Assembly (NCBI GenBank): GCA_002423895.1
Contig: DIOL01000017.1
Span: forward strand, 14,258 to 43,209
Source: Bacteroidales bacterium UBA5515
GTDB lineage: Bacteria; Bacteroidota; Bacteroidia; Bacteroidales; P3
Direction: 5' to 3'
DNA: 28,952 nt
Numbering within the stretch: the first letter of the stretch is position 1; the number at the start of each line of letters is the position of its first letter. Shown here piece by piece: positions 22,674 to 28,952 of the stretch. Both the position numbers and the translations under genes were made by a program. Under the pieces are notes generated by a model. The model worked only from the letters and a program-made list of their open reading frames with translations, made no database searches and had not been told where the DNA came from.

Positions 22674-23910
22674 AGGAACAAAAGAAATAGGAGGGTCTTG
22701 TGTTGAGTTGATTATTAATAAAAAAAGATTATTAATTGATATTGGACTTCCTCTGGATTATGATTCTTGGTCTGATGAAGAAAAAGTAGATTATGAAAAT
22801 AAGATGTCTTCAATTATTCAAAAAGCAGATGCAATTTTCCTGTCTCATTATCATCAAGATCATACTGGATTATTAAATCTTGTGCCAGATAGAACACCAA
22901 TATATCTTAGCGATCCAACAATAAGAGCAATTATTATTCCTGAAATGTTCTTTGGAGATGTGTTTAAAGGATTTAATTTTATTCCAATTTATCATAGAAA
23001 AGTAATAACTGAGATTGAAGGAGTAAGAATTATTCCTTATAGAGTTGATCATTCTGCATTTGGAGCAATGGCATTTCTTATAGAAGACTTAAAGTTAAAC
23101 AAAACAATTCTTTATACTGGAGATATAAGATTGCATGGATTAAGTAAAACAAGTTATTTAAGTCTAAAACAAAATGTAGATTACATGTTGTTGGAAGGAA
23201 CAAATATTGGGAGAGAATCCAACGCAATAATCAAATCAGAACAGCAAGTCTTTGAAAACTTTGTAAATATATTTAATTCATATCCTTCACATCTTAATTA
23301 TGTATGGGCATCATCTCTAAATATTGACAGGATAAATTTACTATATGATGCTTGTGAGGAAACAAATAAGATATTAGCAGTTGATTTTTTTACTATGAAT
23401 ATACTGAAATCAATGTATAAACATCATAATGTTCCTTATGGAAGTTCCAATCGTTATATAAGATGTTTTTACCCTAATTATTTAACCTCTTACATTAAAA
23501 GAATTCAACATAGAGATTATTTGATTAACTGCGTTCACTGGTGTAAGGTAAGTAAAACAGAAATAAAAGAAAATCCGTCTAAATATGTAGTGATGATTCG
23601 TCCAAGTATGATAGAAGACTTAAAGTATATTGATGCTAGTAATGCAAATTACATAACATCAATATGGAAAGAATACGAAAAGGATGAAAAATATAGACCT
23701 TTCTTTGAATACATTGAAAGCAAAGGATACAATAAGTTCTATAATCACACAAGTGGACATGCTTTTGAGGAAGGTTTACAAGAATTAAATCGATATTTAA
23801 AACCAAAAACAATAATCCCAATTCATACACAAGAAGCAAGCAAATACAAAGATATATTTCCAGACTCCAATATCTTACAACTTTCAGACGGAGAAAAAAC
23901 AATCCTATAA
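22654..23910 (+). CDS. Metallo-beta-lactamase fold hydrolase, RNase J / beta-CASP-like
   Basis: A 418-residue soluble protein. It opens with HRGTKEIGGSCVEL, as RNase J-type proteins do. Metal-site residues are the HYHQDH motif (His65, His67, Asp69, His70), His133 (VDHSAFGAMAF), Asp157 (YTGDIRLHG) and His391 (IIPIHT). LLEGTNIGRES follows, then a beta-CASP-like middle (~190-360) and HTSGHAFEEG (His365, His369), matching the beta-CASP C motif. It lacks the extra C-terminal domain of true RNase J (usually ~550 residues). The family cuts RNA or DNA, often as exonucleases. It is the second gene of a 20-nt-overlapping pair with the PD-(D/E)XK-like gene. The pair, not housekeeping RNA decay, is the likely context; the actual substrate is unknown. 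Confidence 0.85.
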   Translation: MEIIIHRGTKEIGGSCVELIINKKRLLIDIGLPLDYDSWSDEEKVDYENKMSSIIQKADAIFLSHYHQDHTGLLNLVPDRTPIYLSDPTIRAIIIPEMFFGDVFKGFNFIPIYHRKVITEIEGVRIIPYRVDHSAFGAMAFLIEDLKLNKTILYTGDIRLHGLSKTSYLSLKQNVDYMLLEGTNIGRESNAIIKSEQQVFENFVNIFNSYPSHLNYVWASSLNIDRINLLYDACEETNKILAVDFFTMNILKSMYKHHNVPYGSSNRYIRCFYPNYLTSYIKRIQHRDYLINCVHWCKVSKTEIKENPSKYVVMIRPSMIEDLKYIDASNANYITSIWKEYEKDEKYRPFFEYIESKGYNKFYNHTSGHAFEEGLQELNRYLKPKTIIPIHTQEASKYKDIFPDSNILQLSDGEKTIL

Positions 23911-23958
23911 AATATTCTTTTATTACAGGGAAATAGAAATGAAAATATTATCATTTAA

Positions 23959-25005
23959 TTATTTCTTTACAATCAGCTTTTTGCTAAATATCTTTACATT
24001 CTTATTTAATACAGCAAGACAATAAATGCCATTTTTTAGATCTTTAATATCAATTTCCATATTATTTTGACCCAAATTTGCATACTTTGATTTAACCATT
24101 CTGCCCATAAAGTCATATATAATAACATTATCTACATTAGATAAACCATCAATTCTAATTATATCAGTTGCAGGGTTTGGATAAAGTTTAACATCTAAAT
24201 TACTTTCAATTTCATCCAAATCATTAGTAGGATTATAACATTGCAATACAAAGTGAAAAAAAGTACCGTTACCAGTAAGTTCATATTCATCCCAATAAGG
24301 AGAAGCTTGATAAGCAGCTAAAGCATTACATGGTACAATAAGATTTATACTGTCATTGCAATGAGAAAAAGTATGATTCATATTCCAATTAATAACTGTC
24401 TTTGGAGGTATTGGATTTTCACAAACAATATTTTTTATTATGCAATTAAAAAAACTACCATAGCCAATTGAATCGATCGAATTTCCAAGATTAATATAAT
24501 TTATTCTTAAAGGAGCAGGTGCTCCCCCTGAGCTAAATGCTAAACTACCAATAACTCTAAGAGTGTTTGGAAGAAAAATAGAGTCTTGCATCCTCCAGCT
24601 CGAATAAAAAGCACATTCGGCTATTGTAGTTAGTGAATCTGAAAATATTACTTTTTGTAAATTATCACAATTTGCAAATGCTCCGTCACCAATAATAGTT
24701 ACTGAATTAGGAATACTTACACATTTAATAAAATCATCATTATAGAATGAATACTTGCCGATTTTTGTAACAGAATAATTAATCCCATTATTTTGAACTA
24801 TAGAAGGAATGTTAATTGTGTCATTGTAATAATAAGTATTATTATAATTATTACCATTAAATGTTACTTCAACTTCAGTAGGCGATATTGTTTGATAATA
24901 AATTGTAACGCCATCAGAATTTACTGATGAAAATTTTGTTTGTGATTGTAAACCAAAGCTAATAATTAATAGTAAAGCTGTGATAATAAAATATTGTTTT
25001 TTCAT
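23959..25005 (-). CDS. BspA-like leucine-rich-repeat protein with T9SS type A sorting domain
   Basis: A 348-residue exported protein. The signal peptide covers residues 1-22 (MKKQYFIITALLLIISFGLQ start). Residues ~75-215 carry BspA/LRR_5-type repeats, such as VTKIGKYSFYNDDF, VTIIGDGAFANCDNL, LTTIAECAFYS and LRVIGSLAFSSGG. The C-terminal ~75 residues are a type A sorting domain with VKLYPNPATDIIRIDGL and LKNGIYCLAVLNK. Such proteins sit on the cell surface; some LRR_5 proteins mediate adhesion, but the role here is unknown. It converges with the MBL gene 48 nt away with no clear terminator. The promoter candidate CAAAGTCT (25044-25051, minus strand AGACTTTG) is weak. Confidence 0.87.
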   Translation of the reverse strand: MKKQYFIITALLLIISFGLQSQTKFSSVNSDGVTIYYQTISPTEVEVTFNGNNYNNTYYYNDTINIPSIVQNNGINYSVTKIGKYSFYNDDFIKCVSIPNSVTIIGDGAFANCDNLQKVIFSDSLTTIAECAFYSSWRMQDSIFLPNTLRVIGSLAFSSGGAPAPLRINYINLGNSIDSIGYGSFFNCIIKNIVCENPIPPKTVINWNMNHTFSHCNDSINLIVPCNALAAYQASPYWDEYELTGNGTFFHFVLQCYNPTNDLDEIESNLDVKLYPNPATDIIRIDGLSNVDNVIIYDFMGRMVKSKYANLGQNNMEIDIKDLKNGIYCLAVLNKNVKIFSKKLIVKK

Positions 25006-25290
25006 AGGATTGAAATTAATAGGTTAATACATAAATAACACTACAAAGTCTTAATTTGTTTATTTTTTACTTATTAATTATAAAATATATTTTATTTGAT
25101 GTAAATTCAATTGACTAAATATAAAAAAGGAATAAAAAGGCTATTAACCATTAATAACTATTAAAGAATTCTTAACTATGAGATTTTAAATTGCTTTTTA
25201 TAATTTAAATTATCCGAAACAAGAAACTATTTAAACAAGCGAATAATCTAATAAAATATGCTTTGTAACTAATTAAATCTTATTTAGTTC

Positions 25291-25356
25291 ACAAAATAAT
25301 GCCATTATATTAAAGAAACAATGGCATTGTTTTAGTAAAACAACCGCATTGTTTTG
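25291..25356. repeat. Three 22-bp units, each an imperfect palindrome
   Basis: Palindrome centres fall at 25302, 25324 and 25346, exactly 22 bp apart. The middle one is perfect: AAACAATG-G-CATTGTTT (25316-25332). The third has arms AAAACAA (25337-25343) and TTGTTTT (25349-25355). The first, AATAATG-C-CATTATA, has one mismatch. The unit cores read GCCATT, GGCATT and CGCATT. A fourth, weaker inverted pair (AACTAA 25267-25272, TTAGTT 25284-25289) is centred at 25278, 24 bp away. Confidence 0.8.
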
Positions 25357-25560
25357 AGATTGAAGTCTTATTTAATTATTTTTATTCTTCGACTATGTAG
25401 ATTTATACTTCGTTTAGATAGGAAAAGACGGTGTTTAATTTTTGTATGAATAAGTTCTTTTCTGAATAAGTCAACCTTTATTGGATAAAAATATTATACA
25501 ATAAAAGCTTATAAGACTTTTAACATAAATTTTAGTTGAATATATGTAAATCAATTAAGA

Positions 25561-25584
25561 TAAGAAAATAAGAAAATAAGAAAA
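25561..25584. repeat. Microsatellite (TAAGAAAA)x3
   Basis: Three perfect copies of an 8-nt unit lie just past the 3' end of the DUF6089 gene. On the minus strand the tract is T-rich and follows a small palindrome CTTTAG-A-CTAAAG (25586-25598), so it could also form part of a weak terminator for that gene. Confidence 0.7.
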
Positions 25585-25607
25585 GCTTTAGACTAAAGAT
25601 ATTCTTA

Positions 25608-26441
25608 TTAAAAAGTATTACACTTTGATTTGAAATAATTAAGCTTTGTAGTTATTGTTAAACCAAAGAACTGATACCAGTCGTTAACTTTTGGATTTCC
25701 TCTCATAGAACCAGCTTGATTATATGTGTTTGGAATAATTTCATAGGTTCTGTCGCTTGCAGCAACTCCCAAATCTCCACTCCAACTTGTAAGTTCTGCT
25801 CTGTCAACATAGTCTTTGCTAACATCATCAAGGTAATCAGTAAAGGTCATTCTTATTCCCCATTCCATTCCAATACAAACTCTTTTGCTTATGCTGACTT
25901 TTAGTCCTAAACCAAATGGAACGGCAACATTTACCAATGAATAAGGAGAATCGTAGCCTGGCATTCCTTGCCCTTCTGTGCTTAATGTTTGAAGCTCTAC
26001 CCATTGTTTTTCCATGCTTAGAGGATCAGTTATTTCTGTTTTTGGATTGAAAAAGAAAACTCCAATACCTCCAAAAATATAGGGAGTAATTCTGTGTTGA
26101 CGACTTCCTGTTTGATAATCGAAGAAGTTAAACTCACAGCTAAGAGCCAATTCATTAACCTTAGACTCAAAGTTTAAATTGCGTATATTGTCGAAATCAG
26201 CATCGTAAGCTTCAACCTTTCCAAACATAGCACTTGCTTTCAATACCCAGCGAGGATTAATATTATAGCGGTAAATTGCACCAATCATTAAGTTAGTTTT
26301 GTAGAAGTTGTATTTGGGATTTATATCACCAAAATAGTTTCCTACTCCAACAGTAACACCAAATTCTGAACGTTCAAGGAATTGAGCTTGGGATTGTATA
26401 GTAACAAAACTCAAAATTAATATTATGATAAATCTTTTCAT
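25608..26441 (-). CDS. DUF6089 family outer-membrane protein
   Basis: A 277-residue exported protein. Residues 1-20 are a signal peptide (MKRFIIILILSFVTIQSQAQ). The mature part begins FLERSEFGVTVGVGNYFGDINP and shows alternating beta-strand patterns (WVLKASAMFG, TPYIFGGIGVFFFNP, LGLKVSISKRVCIGMEWGIR), which fits DUF6089, a Bacteroidota family of predicted outer-membrane barrels. The final residue is Phe, as usual for barrels. Function unknown. The downstream metallophosphoesterase gene lies upstream on the same strand, 51 nt away, but a -7 box between them suggests separate initiation. Confidence 0.85.
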   Translation of the reverse strand: MKRFIIILILSFVTIQSQAQFLERSEFGVTVGVGNYFGDINPKYNFYKTNLMIGAIYRYNINPRWVLKASAMFGKVEAYDADFDNIRNLNFESKVNELALSCEFNFFDYQTGSRQHRITPYIFGGIGVFFFNPKTEITDPLSMEKQWVELQTLSTEGQGMPGYDSPYSLVNVAVPFGLGLKVSISKRVCIGMEWGIRMTFTDYLDDVSKDYVDRAELTSWSGDLGVAASDRTYEIIPNTYNQAGSMRGNPKVNDWYQFFGLTITTKLNYFKSKCNTF

Positions 26442-26464
26442 TCTTATTATGTTTTCTCGAAATG

Positions 26465-26472
26465 CAAAATTA
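26465..26472 (-). promoter_or_regulatory. -7 promoter box for the DUF6089 gene
   Basis: The minus strand reads TAATTTTG followed by CA, an exact TAnnTTTG match 24 nt before the ATG at 26441. The -33 region is A/T-rich without a clear TTG. Confidence 0.5.
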
Positions 26473-26492
26473 AAAAATTCTTTTTTATATAC

Positions 26493-26981
26493 CTACTTAT
26501 TAAACTCCAAAACTTCCAAATCTTTGGGAACGGAGTCAATTGTGAAACGAATAAGAGTTGAAATTTGATGAATACCTTGACGACCTGCAGCACCTGGATT
26601 GATATGTAAAAGAGAGTATTTGGGATCGTTCATAACTTTAAGAATATGGGAGTGACCAGAAATAAATATATTTGGGCGTTGTGCTTCAATCAATTCTTTG
26701 ATGCCTCTTTCATACTTATTTGGATAACCTCCAATATGTGTTACCATGATTTTCAATCCTTCAACCTCAATATTCTCAATCTTTTCTGTGCGAACAACCA
26801 CATCGAAATCATCAATATTCCCATACACAGCAACTGTTTCTTTGAATGCTTTAAGCTCATCCAAAACTTCCACGCTACCAATATCCCCAGCGTGAATAAC
26901 TAAATCAACATCCTTAAAAAACTCGTAAACTTCCTTAGGTAAATGTCCATGTGTATCGGACATAACTCCAATTTTCTTCAT
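26493..26981 (-). CDS. YfcE/MJ0936-type metallophosphoesterase
   Basis: A 162-residue cytoplasmic phosphodiesterase of the calcineurin-like superfamily. All metal ligands are present: Asp9 and His11 (SDTHG), Asp33 (HAGDIGS), Asn55 (YGNID), His82 (THIGG), His110 and His112 (GHSHI). Family members such as YfcE hydrolyse phosphodiesters in vitro with manganese; the natural substrate is unclear. Length is typical. It has its own -7 box upstream (26996-27003), divergent from the DMT transporter gene. Confidence 0.9.
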   Translation of the reverse strand: MKKIGVMSDTHGHLPKEVYEFFKDVDLVIHAGDIGSVEVLDELKAFKETVAVYGNIDDFDVVVRTEKIENIEVEGLKIMVTHIGGYPNKYERGIKELIEAQRPNIFISGHSHILKVMNDPKYSLLHINPGAAGRQGIHQISTLIRFTIDSVPKDLEVLEFNK

Positions 26982-26995
26982 CCTTATTCTTTTTG

Positions 26996-27003
26996 CAAAG
27001 ATA
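26996..27003 (-). promoter_or_regulatory. -7 promoter box for the phosphoesterase gene
   Basis: The minus strand reads TATCTTTG followed by CA, an exact match, 15 nt before the ATG at 26981, implying a very short leader. Confidence 0.55.
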
Positions 27004-27072
27004 ATATTTTATGGGATATTATTCACTTTGCTTTTTTTTTCGGATATTTGCAAACTAAACATTTATTGTTTT

Positions 27073-28008
27073 ATGCTAAAGAACTTTAAATCCTACATCC
27101 CTATTTTCTTCTCAATGCTCTTTTGGGGCATGAGCTTTATTTGGACTAAAGACTTGCTCAATGCTGGCTTTTCTCCAATCATAATCATAACTCTTAGGGT
27201 TTTGATATCTGCTATTTTGCTTTATGTTATATTTAAAATAGCTGGCAAATTAGATAAGATTGAAAGAAAGGATTATAAGCTTTTTATGGCCTTAGCATTC
27301 TTTGAACCTTTTCTTTACTTCTTTGGAGAAAACTGGGGATTGCAATATCTTGATCCAAGCATAGGTTCAGTGATTATTTCAACTATTCCTGTTTTTGTAC
27401 CTTTTGGACTTTATTTTTTCCATAAAGAAGCTCTGCATTGGCAACTTATTATTGGTGTTTTTCTTACAATAATAGGGCTTTTTATAATCAGTATATCTCC
27501 CAATGCAGCTTTTAATGTAAGTGGAAAAGGAATACTGTTGATGTTCTTGGCAGTTTTTTCAGCTTCTGGTTATAGTGTGGTTTTATATAAGGTTGTAAAG
27601 AAATATGAGCCTATTACAATAACAACAACACAAAATATTATTGGCTCAATTTACTATCTACCATTCTTCTTTGCCTTTGAAATGAAGACCATAAAAACAC
27701 TTACCTTCAATTTTGATACTCTTTATCCACTCTTTGCACTTGCAATTCTTTGTTCTTCAATTGCCTTTATTTGTTATTCCTATTCCGCCAAAAGGCTTAC
27801 TATACCCAAAACATCTGTCTTTACAAATGCAGTACCAATTGTTACCATTTTATTTGCAGTTCTTTTGGGAAAAGAAGTCTTAACCTTAAATAAAGTTATT
27901 GGGATGGTAGTTGTATTATTGGGAGTTTTCTTAAGTCAAATTAATTTAAAAAGAAAGAATTATGAAAGTAAAAGTTGGATTAGTGCAATTAAGTTGCGCA
28001 AAAGATAA
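27073..28008 (+). CDS. DMT-superfamily (EamA) transporter
   Basis: A 311-residue inner-membrane protein with about ten hydrophobic segments in two EamA repeats: IFFSMLFWGMSFIWTKDLL at the start of the first and GILLMFLAVFSASGYSVVLYK at the start of the second. The repeat ends carry FGENWGLQYLDPSIGSVI and SYSAKRLTIPKTSVFTN. Family members export metabolites or amino acids; the substrate cannot be read from sequence, though the following genes suggest an agmatine or polyamine link. A frame extends upstream to TTG 27028, but the ATG at 27073 gives the usual N-terminus. Its last 47 nt overlap the next gene in another frame. A near-match GATATTTG (27043-27050) is a possible -7 box. Confidence 0.88.
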   Translation: MLKNFKSYIPIFFSMLFWGMSFIWTKDLLNAGFSPIIIITLRVLISAILLYVIFKIAGKLDKIERKDYKLFMALAFFEPFLYFFGENWGLQYLDPSIGSVIISTIPVFVPFGLYFFHKEALHWQLIIGVFLTIIGLFIISISPNAAFNVSGKGILLMFLAVFSASGYSVVLYKVVKKYEPITITTTQNIIGSIYYLPFFFAFEMKTIKTLTFNFDTLYPLFALAILCSSIAFICYSYSAKRLTIPKTSVFTNAVPIVTILFAVLLGKEVLTLNKVIGMVVVLLGVFLSQINLKRKNYESKSWISAIKLRKR

Positions 28009-28828
28009 GGAATATAATATTCAAAAAACAATAGAATCAATTCGCAAGGCAGCTCAAAAAGGAGCAAATATTATTTGTTTGCAGGAGTTGTTTGCTTCAT
28101 TATATTTTTGTGATGTTGAGGATTATGAAAACTTTAAGTTAGCAGAACCAATTCCAGGAAATACAACTTCATTGCTTGAAAATGTTGCAAAAGAATTGGG
28201 TGTTGTTATTATTGCTTCAATGTTTGAAAAGCGTGCTCAAGGACTATACTTTAATACTACAGCAGTTATAGATGCTGATGGTAAATATCTTGGAAAGTAT
28301 AGAAAGATGCATATTCCTGATGACCCAGGTTATTATGAAAAGTTTTATTTTACTCCAGGAGATACTGGATATATGACTTTTAATACCAAGTTTGGAAGAA
28401 TTGGAGTTTTGATTTGTTGGGATCAATGGTATCCAGAAGCTGCAAGAATAACATCACTTATGGGTGCTGAAATACTTTTCTATCCTACAGCAATTGGCTG
28501 GGCAAAATCACAAGATAATGAAACAAACACTGAACAGTATAACGCTTGGCAAACCATTCAACGCTCTCATGCCATTGCCAATGGAGTTCATGTTGTAAGT
28601 GTCAACCGTACAGGAGAAGAAGGAGAAATGCAGTTTTGGGGAGGAAGCTTTGTTTCCAATCCGTTTGGAACAGTAATGTATCAAGCACCACATATGGAAG
28701 AAGACATTAATGTAATTGAAATAGATTTACAAAAAACAGATCATTACCGCACTCATTGGCCATACTTAAGAGATAGACGAATTGACTCATACCAACCAAT
28801 AACTAAAAGATATATTGATAATGAATAA
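27962..28828 (+). CDS. aguB: N-carbamoylputrescine amidase
   Basis: A 288-residue cytoplasmic enzyme of the nitrilase superfamily that hydrolyses N-carbamoylputrescine to putrescine, carbon dioxide and ammonia. The Glu-Lys-Cys triad is visible: Glu42 (CLQELF), Lys115 (YRKMHIPD) and Cys152 (LICWDQWYPEAAR). PDDPGYYEKFYFTPGD, IGWAKSQDN and the C-terminal HYRTHWPYLRDRRID are typical of AguB rather than other nitrilases. The adjacent agmatine deiminase gene downstream confirms the pathway: agmatine to N-carbamoylputrescine to putrescine. The ATG lies 47 nt inside the end of the transporter gene. Confidence 0.94.
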   Translation: MKVKVGLVQLSCAKDKEYNIQKTIESIRKAAQKGANIICLQELFASLYFCDVEDYENFKLAEPIPGNTTSLLENVAKELGVVIIASMFEKRAQGLYFNTTAVIDADGKYLGKYRKMHIPDDPGYYEKFYFTPGDTGYMTFNTKFGRIGVLICWDQWYPEAARITSLMGAEILFYPTAIGWAKSQDNETNTEQYNAWQTIQRSHAIANGVHVVSVNRTGEEGEMQFWGGSFVSNPFGTVMYQAPHMEEDINVIEIDLQKTDHYRTHWPYLRDRRIDSYQPITKRYIDNE

Positions 28829-28829
28829 T

Positions 28830-28952
28830 ATGAAAACACCAAAAGAATTAGGATTTTATTTCCCTGCAGAATGGGTTAAGCATGCTTCAACATGGCTTTC
28901 TTATCCTCATAATGAAAACTCCTGGCCAGATAAAATTGATAAAATTTTCCCT
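28830..28952 (+). CDS. aguA: Agmatine deiminase, N-terminal fragment cut by the window end
   Basis: Only 41 codons are present. They read KTPKELGFYFPAEW, then HASTWLSYPHNENSWP, which matches the N-terminus of agmatine deiminase (Porphyromonas-type peptidylarginine deiminase family), the enzyme that converts agmatine to N-carbamoylputrescine and ammonia. The catalytic residues lie beyond the window. An in-frame ATG at 28821 is an alternative start that would overlap the aguB stop by 8 nt; ATG 28830 starts 1 nt after it. Coupling with aguB is likely in either case. Confidence 0.9.
   Translation, partial: MKTPKELGFYFPAEWVKHASTWLSYPHNENSWPDKIDKIFP

Larger units (their letters stand above)
25006..25607. 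other. 602-nt non-coding region
   Basis: No convincing gene or RNA of known type was seen here. It holds the upstream region of the LRR gene, a trio of palindromes with 22-bp spacing (25291-25356), an 8-nt microsatellite (25561-25584) and several short A/T-rich hairpins such as one around 25502-25520. Base composition is very AT-rich. Confidence 0.6.

Noticed and set aside
21852..23910. Restriction-modification system
   Set aside because: No methyltransferase motif is present in either protein or in the neighbouring genes, so a nuclease-fold protein alone does not justify the label.
23911..23958. Terminator between the MBL gene and the LRR gene
   Set aside because: AATATT elements can pair only over a few A/T base pairs with no T-run in a convincing position.
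25006..25607. Small RNA or tRNA gene in the large gap
   Set aside because: No cloverleaf, TTCGAAT-type arm or strong promoter-plus-terminator pair was found; only repeats and weak hairpins are present.
27028..27072. TTG start extending the DMT transporter
   Set aside because: The added 15 residues do not fit the family N-terminus, and ATG 27073 directly precedes the first membrane segment.

Overview
The window is AT-rich chromosomal DNA from a member of the Bacteroidota, probably the Bacteroidales. Four lines of evidence point there: type IX secretion (T9SS) sorting domains on four exported proteins; a fused MurF-alanine racemase; a bd oxidase operon carrying the small Bacteroidota protein DUF4492; and many promoters with the -7 box TAnnTTTG. 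No rRNA, tRNA, insertion sequence, integrase or CRISPR array was seen.

Layout. 1-1954: two tandem paralogous T9SS type A cargo proteins, mosaic in their identity. 2102-6850 (minus strand): a run of six closely spaced genes for a membrane protein, a dipeptidase E-like peptidase, a TsaC/YrdC-type tRNA-modification enzyme, DUF4492, CydA and CydB, probably transcribed from one promoter at 6880-6887. 6937-10644 (plus): a BatA/von Willebrand A membrane protein, DUF2461 and a DUF3078 outer-membrane protein. 10645-10869 (minus): a 74-residue protein with a ribbon-helix-helix-like body and two motifs resembling sliding-clamp-binding peptides. 10959-11765: metal-dependent type KdsA (LPS Kdo synthesis), followed by a 21-nt repeat array and two terminators. 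12008-15697 (minus): a lipoprotein and a large T9SS type B protein. 15989-17341: hisS, behind a leader with a possible hairpin and a tiny overlapping ORF. 17357-20213 (minus): DUF454 and MurF-Alr (peptidoglycan precursors). 20406-21740: NADP-type glutamate dehydrogenase with codon use suggesting high expression.

21852-23910: a two-gene overlapping unit with its own strong promoter, encoding a PD-(D/E)XK nuclease-like protein and a beta-CASP/RNase J-like metallo-beta-lactamase protein. I recognise no named system for this pair, and it is the best candidate for an undescribed nucleic-acid-processing or defence module.

23959-25005 (minus): a leucine-rich-repeat T9SS cargo. 25006-25607: non-coding, with three palindromes spaced exactly 22 bp centre to centre. 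25608-26981 (minus): a DUF6089 outer-membrane protein and a YfcE-like phosphodiesterase. 27073-28952 (plus): a DMT transporter, N-carbamoylputrescine amidase and the start of agmatine deiminase, a polyamine (agmatine to putrescine) unit cut by the window end.

Taken together this is mostly a core chromosomal region (cell envelope, respiration, translation, nitrogen metabolism) with species-variable surface proteins and one accessory-looking gene pair.
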